Assembly: GCA_022836615.1 (NCBI GenBank)
Contig: MU405232.1
Coordinates: 1 to 64,000, forward strand
Length of the DNA stretch: 64,000 nucleotides
Reading direction: 5' to 3'
DNA from: Annulohypoxylon bovei var. microspora
Taxonomy: Eukaryota; Ascomycota; Sordariomycetes; Xylariales; Hypoxylaceae
Part shown: positions 46,168 through 57,551 of the stretch, in pieces
Position numbering within the stretch: position 1 is the first letter of the stretch
How the letters are laid out: the number at the start of each line of letters is the position of its first letter
Made by a program: the position numbers and the translations under genes
Notes under the pieces: model-generated
What the model was told of the DNA's origin: nothing
Database searches by the model: none
The model's input: the letters and a program-made list of their open reading frames with translations, nothing else

Positions 46168-48083
46168 ATGAATGTTGTTGATCCTACATCGACTCACGAA
46201 CCTTTATCTATAACTATCCCACGAAAATTGAAGGTTGAGCTTGAAAAGTCTAGGCGAATCAGTCGTGGAGAATGGGAGAAGCATCGGAAAGTGATTGAAA
46301 CACAGTACTCTTCTAAGACGCTGGCCGAGCTTCGGGAATTCATGGCGACAGAGCATAACTTCATTGCAAGGTAAGGAATAGACGTTCCGTGATTCCACGT
46401 GTATGGGGTTGACTAAGAATTCATAGTACTCAACAGTGGAAGAAAAAGCTATCGGAATGGCACTTAGGAAAGAACTTGCGACCTCATCTAACGAAGTTCA
46501 TTCGAAAACGAGCATACGGTCGTCAAGAAAACGAGAAGAAAGCAACTCAATTCAGTCTCGGCGGCCAGCTAATCCCTATGGATAAAATCAAGCGTCACTT
46601 GCAAGATCCGCCTGACAACCCTTCATCTCCGACTGGAAGTTAGTTTGCTTACGTCAATGATGACCTATTCAAGTTCTGTACTAATGTTATGACAGGCACC
46701 CCTACAGGCATTTCATACCACACTTACAAGTCGCCCATTCTAGGTTAGTACCAACGAGACTGAACCCCCCTTCAAATATATGTCAAGTTCGGCACCAAGA
46801 AATCTATCAAATGCCCACATCACCAGCGTCCAGTCTTGGTAGCACGGAATTGGGACCAATGATCCCAGCATTCTGGCAAGGGCATGATGCCGACTACTTC
46901 CTGGCCACTGCTCGGACAGCGATTTCCCTCGTTAAAAGTAATGATTATCCAAAAGCTAAACTTGCCTTTATGGAGGCTTTAGAAGGCATTGGGATCCTTC
47001 GAAGTCCAGTTCACGTTCAAACTATCTCTGTTCTAGAGAATTTTACGCGTGCCGCACTGCGGAACGACGATACGCCTACTGCACTTGAGAAGCTTCATAA
47101 ATCTCATAACGCCCATAGGGATCTCCTAGGCATCCGGGATAAAAGAACATGGCGAAGCCTCGCTCGACTCGGCTGTGCATACAAAGATGCAAATAACATC
47201 AACCAAGCCTATCATATGCTGCTCAACGCAAGACAAGGACTACTTGCCAATGCAGTTGAGTCTGATCAAGAATCCATATTCCTTTCCACAAGAAAACTTT
47301 CTTGGCACATCATCGATATACTGAAACGCCAATTGGATTTCGACGAGGCAGAGAAAGAACTCCTTAGTTCAATATCGAAAGCTGAAGGTCTAGGTGAGAG
47401 CTATCAGTCGTATTTAATAATACAGAAATTGGATCTCGCAAAGCTATATATGAATGAATATACGCGAAAACCGACTGGATCAGAAGTCAATTTACTCCAG
47501 AAAATGGAGAGTCTAACCCTGGAAGTTATGCGGTTGTACGACACTTCTAACAAACAACGCTGGTATTTTGATAGGGCTTTACCTCTACTATGTGCATCAT
47601 ACGGTTATACTAAAGAATACACAAAACTACAAGAGCTTCTTTCTCTTATAAATCAGGAATTAGCGGACACTTCGTGCTTAGATATTATTCCTCGTGGGTG
47701 GTCATTTAATCTTCAAAGACAGGTCATATTGACTCTTTTAAGGTTAGGTAGATATGACGAGGCTGGGGCATGGTTCGTTCGCTTACAGGGTGAGATTGAA
47801 AAAGCACCCCGATTTGGAGCTCAGTGTAATAGGTACTTGGGCACTGGCTATTCTTGTGGATCGTTGCTACTATTATCTTCTGCAAGGGAAGCAGGAGATT
47901 TGTAGGGCGACTCTTAACGAGGTACGAGCCATTGCAAGAAGGGTATTACCCAAGGACCACAAATTCCATGCCTTCTTAGAAGTCGCCGTGAAGGATGGCG
48001 TATTTTTGTGGACACCTTGTCCAATATGTTTGGGAAAACGGTCGCCCGAGAAAACTTTTTTTGGATGTTGTGTAGGTACCTGA
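46168..48083 (+). CDS. Clr5-domain protein with TPR-like helical region
   Basis: Exons 46,168-46,370, 46,427-46,638, 46,696-46,743, 46,827-47,789 and 47,833-48,083 give 558 aa. The N-terminal Clr5 domain (about 31-92) shows SRGEWEKHRKVIETQY then TLAELREFMATEHNF and QWKKKLSEWHLGKN, a helical domain widespread in Pezizomycotina and named after S. pombe Clr5. The rest is alpha-helical with TPR-like pairs (DYPKAKLAFMEALEGIGI, LGRYDEAGAWFVRLQ). A 44-nt intron at 47,790-47,832 restores the frame (GTWALAILVDRC). Near the end a T5 run at about 48,002-48,006 offers an alternative frame that reads more naturally and stops at 48,094. Function is not known; nuclear roles are usually assumed. Confidence 0.78.
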
Positions 48084-48366
48084 ATTTAATATAGAAAATA
48101 AGAATTGAGTTGCTAGGGATGGAGTAAGTACTATCTGGATACTCAAGAGAAAGTTTAAGTGGTAGTTTAGCAAGGATTCATCTCCTTATTAGGATATAAC
48201 CCCACTAAAGCCCAGGTACCGAAGTCAGTTCTAGAACACCCCCACAGGCCCCACCGTTCCTTATTTCTTGTCTGGAACACGCTGAGCGGGAGGGCTCTCC
48301 ACTTACCTCTTACTTATTTCTCATCCATCCCAACTACAAACGCTAATTGACTGATAACTGATAAAG

Positions 48367-49734
48367 ATGCCATTCTCAAGGACCAGGACCGGCTGTTTCA
48401 CTTGTAGAGAAGATGGATACAAGTGCGACGAGAAAAAGCCATTCTGCGGAAGATGTACTCGACTTGGCAAGACATGTAAAGGTTACGGAGTACGGCTCAG
48501 ATGGCAAGCTCCTCAAAGTACACCAAAGTCAAAGACATCTAAAAGTAAACGACAGCAAAGAACTCGTTCAAGCGATATGACTATAACGACACCTTTAACG
48601 CCTTCCACACCTTCCAGTGAGTCCATGAGCCCAGTCATAAAACTTGATCCATCTTGCATTATCCCAAACGATGTAAATCCGATAAATCGATATCTCCTTA
48701 ATCATTGGTCGACAACATTATCTACGATGGTATCTATGGTATCGGCTCCCAAGAATCCGTTTCTTGTCCACCTCACTCCAATGATATCCCATTCAACAGC
48801 CCTCCGCTCTGTCTTATGCTCCATAGCCGCCAGCCATTTGGCAATATTAAGACATGAGGATTCATTCCAAACCTTGGCTACTCGTTACCGACTTGTTGGC
48901 ATTTCTTCACTACGACAAACTATTCAGACTGATAACCCGGAGTTATCACTCGCCACTATCCTAATGTTACAGGTGTCTGACCGGCTCTTCACTATGGATT
49001 CGGGAGTCGATCACCTATCCGGGGCGAAGGCAATCATCAATCAAGGCGGGATCGCCATGCGCAATAGTTCTAGCGCTTCGTTTCTCCTCAGCCTATGTTC
49101 TTACCACGATATTATAGCCTCTGTCTCTAGGGGTACGAGCCCGGTTTTTGAATTCGACGGAAAGTTTCCCATGGAGGGAATGAAATCCATGAACGAACTT
49201 ACTTCCGTGTTACAACTCGTTGGTCAGATTAGTAGAATGCGCGATCAAGACCACGATGACCTTGACGCGCGGGGTCGCAAGATCGAGGAAGTCCTCAATG
49301 CACTTGATAAATCCGATGACGCGATAGAGGATGTCGGACACACTGTCCAGGCGTATAAGCATGCGGCATTCATATATCTCTACCGAGTCTGGCACAACCA
49401 AGGTGCACCGCATCCTCCTGCCTTGAAGCATGCGAGGAGCTGCCTCGACCACCTCCGCCTCGTCCCAGTTACCTCGTCTCTCGTGTCAGCTCAGGTTTGG
49501 CCGCTCTGGACTGCAGGTTGCGAGTCCATCGATAGCGACCAGCGCCAGTTCGTGCGGGATAGGGTCGAAGCCATGTACGAGGCCCGTCACCTCCCCTCGC
49601 TGCGACGCATCGAGCAAGACATCGAAGAGGTCTGGAAGATCAAAGACGAACAGCGAAACTTGATCGGAGTCGACAACGTGGACTGCATTAAAGTCATACT
49701 ACGAAATCGACAGAGGGAAGCTGACCTTACCTAA
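48367..49734 (+). CDS. Zn(II)2Cys6 transcription factor
   Basis: A single-exon frame of 455 aa starts with the binuclear zinc cluster: Cys at 10, 13, 20, 27, 30 and 37 (TGCFTCREDGYKCDEKKPFC), followed by GYG and a basic linker (KSKTSKSKRQQRTR). The spacing is that of Gal4-type DNA-binding domains that recognise CGG repeats. Residues about 110-430 are mostly helical and resemble the fungal-specific factor domain 2. The region just after the linker is Ser/Thr/Pro-rich. It lies 260 bp downstream of the Clr5 gene, in the same orientation. Targets are unknown; no adjacent biosynthetic cluster is evident. Confidence 0.92.
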   Translation: MPFSRTRTGCFTCREDGYKCDEKKPFCGRCTRLGKTCKGYGVRLRWQAPQSTPKSKTSKSKRQQRTRSSDMTITTPLTPSTPSSESMSPVIKLDPSCIIPNDVNPINRYLLNHWSTTLSTMVSMVSAPKNPFLVHLTPMISHSTALRSVLCSIAASHLAILRHEDSFQTLATRYRLVGISSLRQTIQTDNPELSLATILMLQVSDRLFTMDSGVDHLSGAKAIINQGGIAMRNSSSASFLLSLCSYHDIIASVSRGTSPVFEFDGKFPMEGMKSMNELTSVLQLVGQISRMRDQDHDDLDARGRKIEEVLNALDKSDDAIEDVGHTVQAYKHAAFIYLYRVWHNQGAPHPPALKHARSCLDHLRLVPVTSSLVSAQVWPLWTAGCESIDSDQRQFVRDRVEAMYEARHLPSLRRIEQDIEEVWKIKDEQRNLIGVDNVDCIKVILRNRQREADLT

Positions 49735-50685
49735 TGACTTCGCTTCACATTTCTATATAGAGTAGCTCGAAGGGAGCATCCTACACGCAAAGTTCTTTGC
49801 TCTTGTTTGGAGCACGATAGGGCCTACACATTTACGCCCATCCTACAATGGTTACAGAATTACCTAATCTAACACAGCATACCCTAAACCAAGGTGTTAA
49901 AGAACTTGTCTAGGTGGCAAGCTTTAGCCAATTCCAATCAACCTGCCACGCACACTTGGTTGCGGGTTATAGCAGTCTGCTATTTGCGGACATATCGCAA
50001 AGTCTCCTAGTGGTTTCGCGACAAATTATTGTGCGATTAAAGACATGTCTAGGGGGAGGGGTAATGTAAGTGCCTCTATAAGCTCATGTGTGCACCATCG
50101 TAAGCTTACCTACCTTTTCTTCAAGTAACCTATGCGACGAGATCTTCTGCTTCATGACATGGACCTCATCTGAGTCCTCGGAGAGTTTTCGGGAACTTTT
50201 TCGCGTTCAAGCAAACCACAAACCCCTCTCCTCCAGCCTGCCGGTCTCGAGTCACGCCATAGGACCAGGTCGATTCCGGGACATAGTATCGTGCTAAGGC
50301 CATCATAGTTACATCAGCCTGTCGCAAATATCAAATGCAATTTCAGTACTATTTAGTATACAGCCGGCTTCAATCCCGGCCACTCGGAAGTTGCGATAAT
50401 CAAAGTCCAGCGGTCCCACCAAAAACAAATCACATAGAATAGTTCAATTCACCCAAGTTTCTATACGTCTTTCGTCTGTGTGGGTGCGGTCAAATAAGGG
50501 CGGGATACCCATAGTTGAAGGATACGGGCAAAAACACCTAACATTAGCCCGGCACGGAACCGAGTTGTCTGTAGTAGAATCCTTAAATCGCTACAGATGA
50601 ACTTCATTTAAAGGATTATTATCTACCTGGGACAGAGATTGACTACGCATGAGACGATTTAGGCTTCCCTTACATCGTAACCAAC
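49735..50685. other. Intergenic between the Zn2Cys6 gene and the pseudogene
   Basis: No gene is visible. A 69-codon frame at 50,088-50,297 is not supported. Confidence 0.5.
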
Positions 50686-51098
50686 ATGAGCACAGATGCA
50701 AAAGCACGGAGAAATCCTCGAAAATATGACATCTTACTTCTTGGAGCTACCGGCTACACCGGGTTTTGAGGCGAATCGCGAAATACTTCCTCCCTGCCCC
50801 TGGCGATGGGCCTGACGTCGAGCAGGAGCGACACTTGCGAGTGAAGTTTGAGGCTGTGGCTGTCGCAGAGTCTGACGATGGGAACGAAGCTCCTCGTGCA
50901 TATGCCTGTTTCTCATATCCATCGGGCGCATATATCACCACCGCGCTATTCCTAGCTCAAGGGGCCGCATCGTTGCTTTATAATAGGAACTTGGAAAGTC
51001 AAGTCGTCGGTGGTTGCCTTACCCCGGCTTTTCTTGGGGATGATCTTCTGAACAGAGTCCAGGCTGCGGGTGCGACATTTCGCGTAAACTTGGTCTGA
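50686..51098 (+). pseudogene. Internally deleted saccharopine-dehydrogenase-like oxidoreductase
   Basis: An ATG at 50,686 opens a start typical of the family: RKYDILLLGATGYTG (Rossmann loop GATGYTG). The frame stops at TGA 50,767. Immediately after, in another frame (50,766-51,095), comes what looks like the family's C-terminal part: PAPGDGPDVEQERHLRVKFEAV, SGAYITTALFLAQGAA, VVGGCLTPAFLGDDLLNRVQAAG. The roughly 250-300 residues between them are missing, so no functional enzyme can be made. Family members are usually about 400-440 aa. There are no RIP-like transitions; the cause looks like a deletion. An unusual intron cannot be excluded but there is no room for the missing part. Confidence 0.8.
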
Positions 51099-51315
51099 GC
51101 ATATATGTATATCTACGGTCAGATTTCGGTATCATAGGTCATCGATAGCGAACGCTACTGTTTGGATTTCTATATAGTTCCCTAACTAAAAGCCTTTTCG
51201 CTTAGAAATCTTAGATGTTTACACAGTAAGGATCTACCCCTAGCTGATTCACTGATTCACTGATGAAGCTACCTGGTAAATATTCATCAGACTAGGTATG
51301 TACCTAGGTAGATAT

Positions 51316-52121
51316 CTACCTACCTAGGTATACAGCGGATTTCTGGCTCAGTTTACCCTCCACCTCCGCGATAGCAGCGACAAGCTCATCTGGCACACTG
51401 AGAAAAGGACTGTGCCCAGCATTCACCGTTGCGGTGATGGCCTCGGGTCCTAACTGTGCCGCCATGTCTCGTTGGTTCTGCAAATGCAACGCCTTGTCCT
51501 CGCCACAGAAGATATACGCGCAAGGAACGCCTTCAGTCCACGGCTCGTAGTTCGAAACCCCGTCAAACAAGGCCGTGGATGTGTGCGAGACCTCTTTAAC
51601 CCATTTCGATCGGCTCTCCTCGTCAAGGTCTTGGTATATGGCGTCTGCCAATACCTCCTCGTGGAGGAATATCCGGTCGCCCTATCGATTCCTGATCAGT
51701 CGCGAAGTACTGCGCACAAGGACTAATCTAGTATACGTACTTGCATGTCCATCCACGGCTGAGGCGGTCCGTTTCTGGTCCGGGCTAGCGACGTGCCCTT
51801 GGGGATCATGAACGCCGAGAGATAGATGACGCCGCCGACATTGTCGAAGCCGGCTATGGCATTGCTGCCGGATACCCCGCCGGAAGAGTGACACAGGACG
51901 ACGACTTTCTTCCTAGCATCTCTAAACCGAGCCAGCACAGACTGTATAGCGGCAACGTCGTCCGCAAATCCCGGAAGGGGTGTCGCAGTGCTCCCTATCG
52001 AGGGCAGCTTGACGTGCTCGGCTAGGTAGCCTGCCGCGTGTAGCTTCTCCAGAATCAGGTCGTAGGAGCTGGCGTTCTGCCACGACCCTTGGGCGATGAC
52101 GATGGCGGGCTTCTCGGACAT
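51316..52121 (-). CDS. Alpha/beta hydrolase fold protein
   Basis: Exons 52,121-51,741 and 51,681-51,316 give 248 aa; the 59-nt intron has a GTACGT donor. It starts with KPAIVIAQGSWQNASSYDLIL, where G12-S13-W14 marks the oxyanion-hole loop. The nucleophile elbow is CHSSGG (S79), a likely acid lies in CGEDKA (D189) and the catalytic His is in NAGHSPF (H217). The order and spacing fit the alpha/beta hydrolase 6 group, which includes small esterases and lactonases. It has no signal peptide and so is probably cytosolic. Substrate is unknown. The 3' flank contains dense CCTAGGTA palindromes at 51,300-51,331. Confidence 0.9.
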
Positions 52122-52692
52122 GGCTAAACCCTGAAAAGGAGTTGGAGGAACGTGTGTCGCGTATTGCTCAGGTAGGTACTCGGCGATTCAGTTTCGACTA
52201 GACCAACTCGTCGGCTTCGATCTTATAGTTGTAAGAAGTAGGTGCGTAGCCTGCCTCCTAGTGACGTATATATTGGTCCTTATACGTTCATGTTGTAATA
52301 CCAGAAATTCCTACCCTACCCACCTAGGTACCTACCTAGGTGGGTAGGGAGTTAAGGGGCTAAATTACAACGTCTCGTAAGCAGTGTACAATTATTAGGG
52401 GCTATTTGACCACCATGACTAACCCCAATCCCGCGAGACCCCATGTCCCCAGCATTACCAACGCCCCTCGGAATTTACCCTCTTATCCCCATCGCGGTTT
52501 ACGTGACGGGGAAATCAACGTCTCAGTCACCTATACGTACAGAAGCTCCAATTTTAACCCGCGGCTCGCGTCCAGCACCACTTTACAATTACCTAGGTAT
52601 ATCTCCGGGCGAACCATCCCGCTGAAAACCAACCTTACCGAGGCCTCTATACCGTAGCAGCTAGCCGGGGCTCAAAGTCAGGAGTTAGGGCC
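52122..52692. other. Intergenic, with CCTAGGT palindromes
   Basis: The palindrome cluster CACCTAGGTACCTACCTAGG occurs at 52,321-52,340. No gene is supported; the 83-codon + frame at 52,406-52,657 is featureless. Confidence 0.5.
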
Positions 52693-53709
52693 TTAAACCC
52701 AACCCCCAAACGCCGCCAAGCCAGCGAACCCGAGCGCGACCACAACCGACGCGGGCCGCGCCCCCGCCGACGACGGCGCCTCGCTGCTGCTGCTGCTGCC
52801 CGGCGCCAGCGTCGCGGCGCGCACGCACGCCAGCCGGACCGTGGGCGCGGCGCCCGCGGGCGCCTTCGCGCGCGTGTTCCAGCCCCAGAGCGTGAGGACG
52901 GGCCACGCCTGGCCCGTCGCGTTGGCCCAGGCGGCCGCGTCGCCGACGTCGTGGCTCGGCGACGCTGTGGCGTAGACTTCGGTGCCGTTTATGGATGGGA
53001 GGGGGAGCTCTGTTTTCGCGTCAGCACCTACCTATCTAGGCATGTCTTCCTGTTTTAGATGGATGGGGTGGGTGAGGAGGGGGGGGAGGGGATGCTCACG
53101 CTGGACCTCGAAGTTGGCGGTGTTTACGGCGCTGCCGCAGCTCGCCGGCGTCGCCGGCGGGCTGCCGTAGCAGTCGAGGTTCCCCGGGAACTTGGCGGCG
53201 TAGGCCTGCTGCAGGTCGGCGACGCACTGCGCCGAGAGGAAGCCGCAGGTGCCGTTGTCCGCCGTCGACGCGTCCTCCTGCGGGCCGGTGGGCAGCACGG
53301 CGACGCATATCTTCCACGTGGTGTCGTCGACGGCGGACTGGTTCGCGAAGGCGGCGCGGAAGCTCTCGGGCGCCGTCAGGAAGATGCTGGTGCCGGTGAA
53401 GGACTTGCCGGTCGCGTTGCTGCTGGCGTCGATGGTCTGCGAGTCGGGCACGTCGCTGGTGACGTTCACGGACAGCGTCCAGCCGTCGACCTGGCGGCCC
53501 GGCCACGCCTGCGAGACGTCGAACCCGGTGACGGGGAACGACCCCGTGGCGTTCGGCTCGGCGAGGTTGCGCTCCCACGTCCCCCGGTCGAACTGCACCG
53601 CGTTGCCCGTCACCAGCGTCCCGCCGCCGGGCCACCCCACGAGGGCCGCGGTCCCGGCGAAAAGATTGGATACGAAGATCGCGCTCGTGGCTCTGGATGA
53701 TGTGCGCAT
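52693..53709 (-). CDS. Secreted, probably GPI-anchored hypothetical protein
   Basis: Exons 53,709-53,100 and 53,009-52,693 give 308 aa. The chosen start at 53,709 places a signal-like hydrophobic segment (SAIFVSNLFAGTAALV) at the N-terminus; in-frame ATGs upstream (53,757 and 53,955) would bury it. The mature part is rich in Thr/Ser/Ala and NxT/S sites. Six or so cysteines (CGFLSAQC, DCYGS, SCGS, ACVRA) suggest disulfides. A Ser-rich AGC-repeat stretch (APGSSSSSSEAPSS) and a hydrophobic end (VVVALGFAGLAAFGGWV) indicate GPI attachment. I do not recognise a named domain. The extreme GC content makes long false antisense frames (53,059-53,700 on +). Confidence 0.82.
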
Positions 53710-54654
53710 TATCCTTGACAGTTTTTCCCTCCGTGCGGGTGTGCTAGAGAAATCCATCGGCTTCGTATTTTGCGAAGCACGAGTTGGTGACGGCCTATGT
53801 ATATAGACGGAAGGAAAAGTTTTTGGAGATTCCTCCTCTTTGGATTTAAGTGGATAATACGAGGCCGTAGTCACGACGTAGCACGATGACGCATCCGGAT
53901 CTCCAAATATGCATCTTAGACCAACCTTCGGGTCGTGCCTGTGATTAATACCCATGCTGCCATGATCAACCTCATGACCGGCGACTCCAGAGCGGTGGTT
54001 GGTGGAGGATCTGGGAAACTTGTGCGGGGGGCGCGCGACGTTGTTTCATGTTTCCTCTTGACTTATCCCTGACTGCTGAATTAAGCTGCTTAGGTGCGAT
54101 TCGATTGGCTATTCGGGATGCTGGCATAAGACACCCTTCAAGCCACCAGGTGTGGAATGTCTCGGTACTCCAGTCATGAGTTCCCTCGTGGGTGGCACAG
54201 GGAGAAACCGTCGCATATCTTCCCGGTGTCCTTGTTCCTGTTGTTCCTACGTACCTAGCTTAATAGATCTGATTTGAGAAACTTGTTGTCATTTATTGCA
54301 ATATTTTACTTCATATTAATTGCCTTCCGTATTGGTCGGGGCCACGTATTTATATGCACCATTTTGTCAGATATAAGATAAGATTATGATTTCATAATTA
54401 ATACCTTCCTTTTGGTCTAGTGGTTTATCCGACACATTTCCAACTTTCCGTATCACACTCTTCGTGTAATGTATACAGGATAAAATAATCTTTGGCTGTA
54501 ACCTGTGAATGAGTTTAGTTTGTAATTTATACATACGTGCTATTGATTTTTGTTTAATAAAAAATCAAGCAGTATGGCTAGTTTCTCTGTCATTGGCGTC
54601 TACCGTCACCTATTAGACTTCTACCTATATTTCCCTATATCAAGATTGATACCA
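53710..54654. other. Intergenic between two minus-strand genes
   Basis: This contains the promoter of the GPI protein and the 3' flank of the aminotransferase. No gene or repeat is visible. Confidence 0.5.
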
Positions 54655-56115
54655 TCAACTCGTGGCTTGTTGGATGATCTTTGCCAACCTCTGAATAGAT
54701 TCAACTATGACATCTTCTTCATTCCAGGCCCAGCATAGTCTAGTTCCCCGGTTCCAACCTGCGTCTGCTCTCTTGTGGCTCTCGGGGTCTCCTTTCACGA
54801 TGAAGATCTCCCCAGGAGCGATCTTTAGGGCATGTTCGTCCCCACCAATCCGATTTATATCGGCAGCTGTTGGAAATGTTTCCTTGTTCGGGTAGTCCAA
54901 GTACATAAAAAATCCTCCGGCTAGTTTAGTCTGGACGCGGTCCCCCTTGCTGTCTTTCGCGTAAGTTTCGTAAGGTAACCCGGTAGATATCTTGACTCCA
55001 AGCGGGTAAAGATGCGTTTTGATAGCATCTACTAGAGTATTATATCGTCTTCGGTATATTGGGATTAAGGTATTTTGCACATGTTCTTCTAAGACTCCGG
55101 AGACGAGCATGTGATCGATCAAGTAACAAGTGTATTGACTCTGGCAGCCACCAGAATGGGTCGCTCCACTGGAGTCCAAAGTTATCAGAACCTCGTCGAG
55201 CCCGTTAGGAGAATATCGTACTTACGCTTGAGACAAGCCGTAGACGAAGCTTGGAGTCGCCTCACACCAACCCACACGAAGGCCAGGAGCAGACAGTTTT
55301 GAGAATGACCCGTTACTTACTGTATTGCCCCATTCACTCATCCCACCCATCTGCCGGTCGATATCCACCAACCTGGGAGGGAGCTCCAGATGCTCGTGTG
55401 GAATGTTGTCGTCGACCGGCCAAGCGAGGAAGTCATAGACATCGTCTGCGATCAAAAGGATATCATACTTACGTGCCAGCTCCACTAGGGCTTTGCGATG
55501 ATGTAACGACATCGTCTTGCCGCTAGGATTAGATAATGTCGGGACCACGTACAAGGCGTACTTGTAAAGCTTCCTGTACCCGAGGCTTTCAAGTTTGGTG
55601 GTTTGCGCACCGGATGCATCGGCATTTTTGCTCTCTTCTTTCTCCAGCTGACGCCGCAGAAATTCGAGATCGATGCCTTCGTCGTCCTCCGGAACGCCTT
55701 GCATTTTGTGACCGAAACCTGCGTCCAAAAACGAATTGATGGCGAGAAAGTAGGCAGGTTCTACAAGAAACATGCGGCGCGTGTATAAGGGGTCAGTAAA
55801 CTTCTGCAGAATTGCTGTAAGCGCGCCTGAGGCACCGTTCGTAATGATGATACGGTCTTGGGTAATAGGACCGGGTGCGGGCAGATATTTCCGGCTGAGC
55901 CAGGTAGCGACATGTTCGCGAATTTCGTCCTCGCCGTGGTCAGGTCCGTATGTTAAAGCCCAATCGGACTTTTCGGGCTGCAGCAGCACTACTTGAGATG
56001 CGGCCGCTAGCTTGTCCGCCGCTTGTAAGCGTGGCGTTGGGCGGCCGATCAAGAGGTTAATCGGACTCAACTTCGAAGATCCTTTAAACCCTACAATTGA
56101 GATATCTGAATCCAT
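54655..56115 (-). CDS. PLP-dependent aminotransferase, class I/II
   Basis: Exons 56,115-55,226 and 55,168-54,655 give 467 aa (57-nt intron, GTAAGT donor). An upstream in-frame ATG at 56,319 would add 68 residues unlike the family, so I start at MDSDISIVGF. The substrate-side motif INLLIGRPTPRLQAA is near residue 18. Fold-type I features are ITNGASGALTAIL, VPTLSNPSGKTMSLHHRKALVELARKYDILLIADDVYDFL (key Asp and Tyr) and SFSKLSAPGLRVGW with the PLP lysine near K272. C-terminal GTRLCWAWNEEDVI carries the carboxylate-binding Arg. It resembles Aro8/LysN-like transaminases and yeast YER152C; the substrate cannot be fixed. No mitochondrial signal is apparent. Confidence 0.88.
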
Positions 56116-57144
56116 CGTTAAGTGTGATGTGAAGTTTATGCCAACTCGACGTTTTCTGGTGTATTGGAATAACGAACGTGTAGCTCCGGAAAGAGGATGA
56201 GGATAAGGATGAAGATAGTGTAAATAGTAACGGTTGAACCCATAGAGGAGTAAAGTCGGCGTACAAGGCATCGCATCTCCGAGGTACGGACCCCAAATTC
56301 GAGCTATTTGGCTATTCAAGTTAGTTCGGTTGAAAAGGCCGCACTGTCAACGTACGACAAGGACGTCATAAATATCCTTCCAAGATTTCATATTAGTTAT
56401 CGTAAATCCTTTCCATCTAGCTGTTCAAATGCTCAATACCATTATCTTTATCATGACATTGTACTGTACATCTCAGGGGTAACCTCGGCACCATAATAGA
56501 CAACCCCTATTCTTATCGAGGTCTAATCGGAGTCCGGAGTCCACTGCCGGGTGATTTGTTGACGGCGTCAAACCGGGCAATGGGTGTTTTATTTCGTCCA
56601 GTGGCTGCGGGGTGCATTGACGGGATGAGTTAGTTCACGAGTTCAGTATTTCCACACATTTCACCCGATATCTTCGGTTTATCTGCGCATGAAGGACTTG
56701 GGGATATTTGGGATACGATTGGTAAGGGTTTCTAATGTCGATATGGTGGCGTTCTCGGTCCTTGGAAGTCTCTCATATGAAGCGCTCCGGTTGGCTGATA
56801 GCAACACAACTGCCCGCCCTCTACTAGAAATGATACGATTGTCGATTTTCTTCAGGCCTACATGTACCTAAGTAGGTATCCACCTAGGTATCACATATAT
56901 GGCATTTCAAACGTAATAATTAATTCCTGCATAGAATAAGCGCTTCCTGCTCACTGATCAGATAATTCGAATTGAGTAGGTGGTGCTTATTCTTTTGCTC
57001 GTGATTGTGATTTGTGACGAGGTAGATAAGCGGTAATCGCGGTAATCGTTTTAGACCTAGCTCTTACATACAGGGGATATGATAGTAATTTTCGGACAGG
57101 AAAAACATCGGTCCCACAGCCTTCTTCAATGGGAAGGTTCCTCT
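56116..57144. other. Intergenic between aminotransferase and tRNA
   Basis: This contains the aminotransferase promoter and palindromic words at 56,870-56,890 (TACCTAAGTAGG, CCACCTAGGTATC). No gene is visible. Confidence 0.5.
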
Positions 57145-57250
57145 GTCTTCGTGGCTCAGTTGGCTAGAGCGTTGGTCTCATAGAAATATGACCCCATCTT
57201 CAAAAGATTGGGATATCCAAAGGTCGTGAGTTCGAGCCTCACCGAGGACA
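57145..57250 (+). tRNA. tRNA-Met(CAT), elongator type, with 32-nt intron
   Basis: The seven-base acceptor stem GTCTTCG (57,145-57,151) pairs with CGAGGAC (57,243-57,249). The D arm is GCTCAGTTGGCTAGAGC and the anticodon arm TTGGTCTCATA with anticodon CAT at 57,179-57,181. An intron of 32 nt (57,183-57,214) follows position 37, then ATCCAA closes the stem. The T arm is GTGAGTTCGAGCCTCAC. The U31/U39 mismatch is as in yeast elongator Met tRNA. A run of six T (57,260-57,265) terminates Pol III transcription. Confidence 0.95.
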
Positions 57251-57259
57251 ACATTTATC

Positions 57260-57265
57260 TTTTTT
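57260..57265 (+). terminator. RNA polymerase III terminator of tRNA-Met
   Basis: A run of six T lies ten bases beyond the tRNA end. Confidence 0.85.
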
Positions 57266-57551
57266 GGCTTTGTGGAAATCATTTCCATATCCGATGAAGC
57301 GCAATGTGAATTGAATATCTTTTTTCGTTTTGGGGTATAAGTATCTGGTGTGTAATGGCCTCCCTTTGGCTCAGCAGCGACATAGCAGCATATAGTTGAA
57401 AAGATATCGTGAAATAATTATATTGCCCTCGCACTTAGGATAGCTGTCATCTATTCGCTCATTCTACCCGTGACCCTCCTTATCCCTTTATCGTCTGGTA
57501 TAGGTACTCTGTAATTAAGTCGCCAAACCCCCCAAGCACCACTGTGCAGAC

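Noticed and set aside
43710..49734. Secondary-metabolite cluster (dioxygenase plus Zn2Cys6 regulator)
   Set aside because: No PKS, NRPS, terpene synthase or dedicated transporter lies nearby; the Clr5 gene intervenes.
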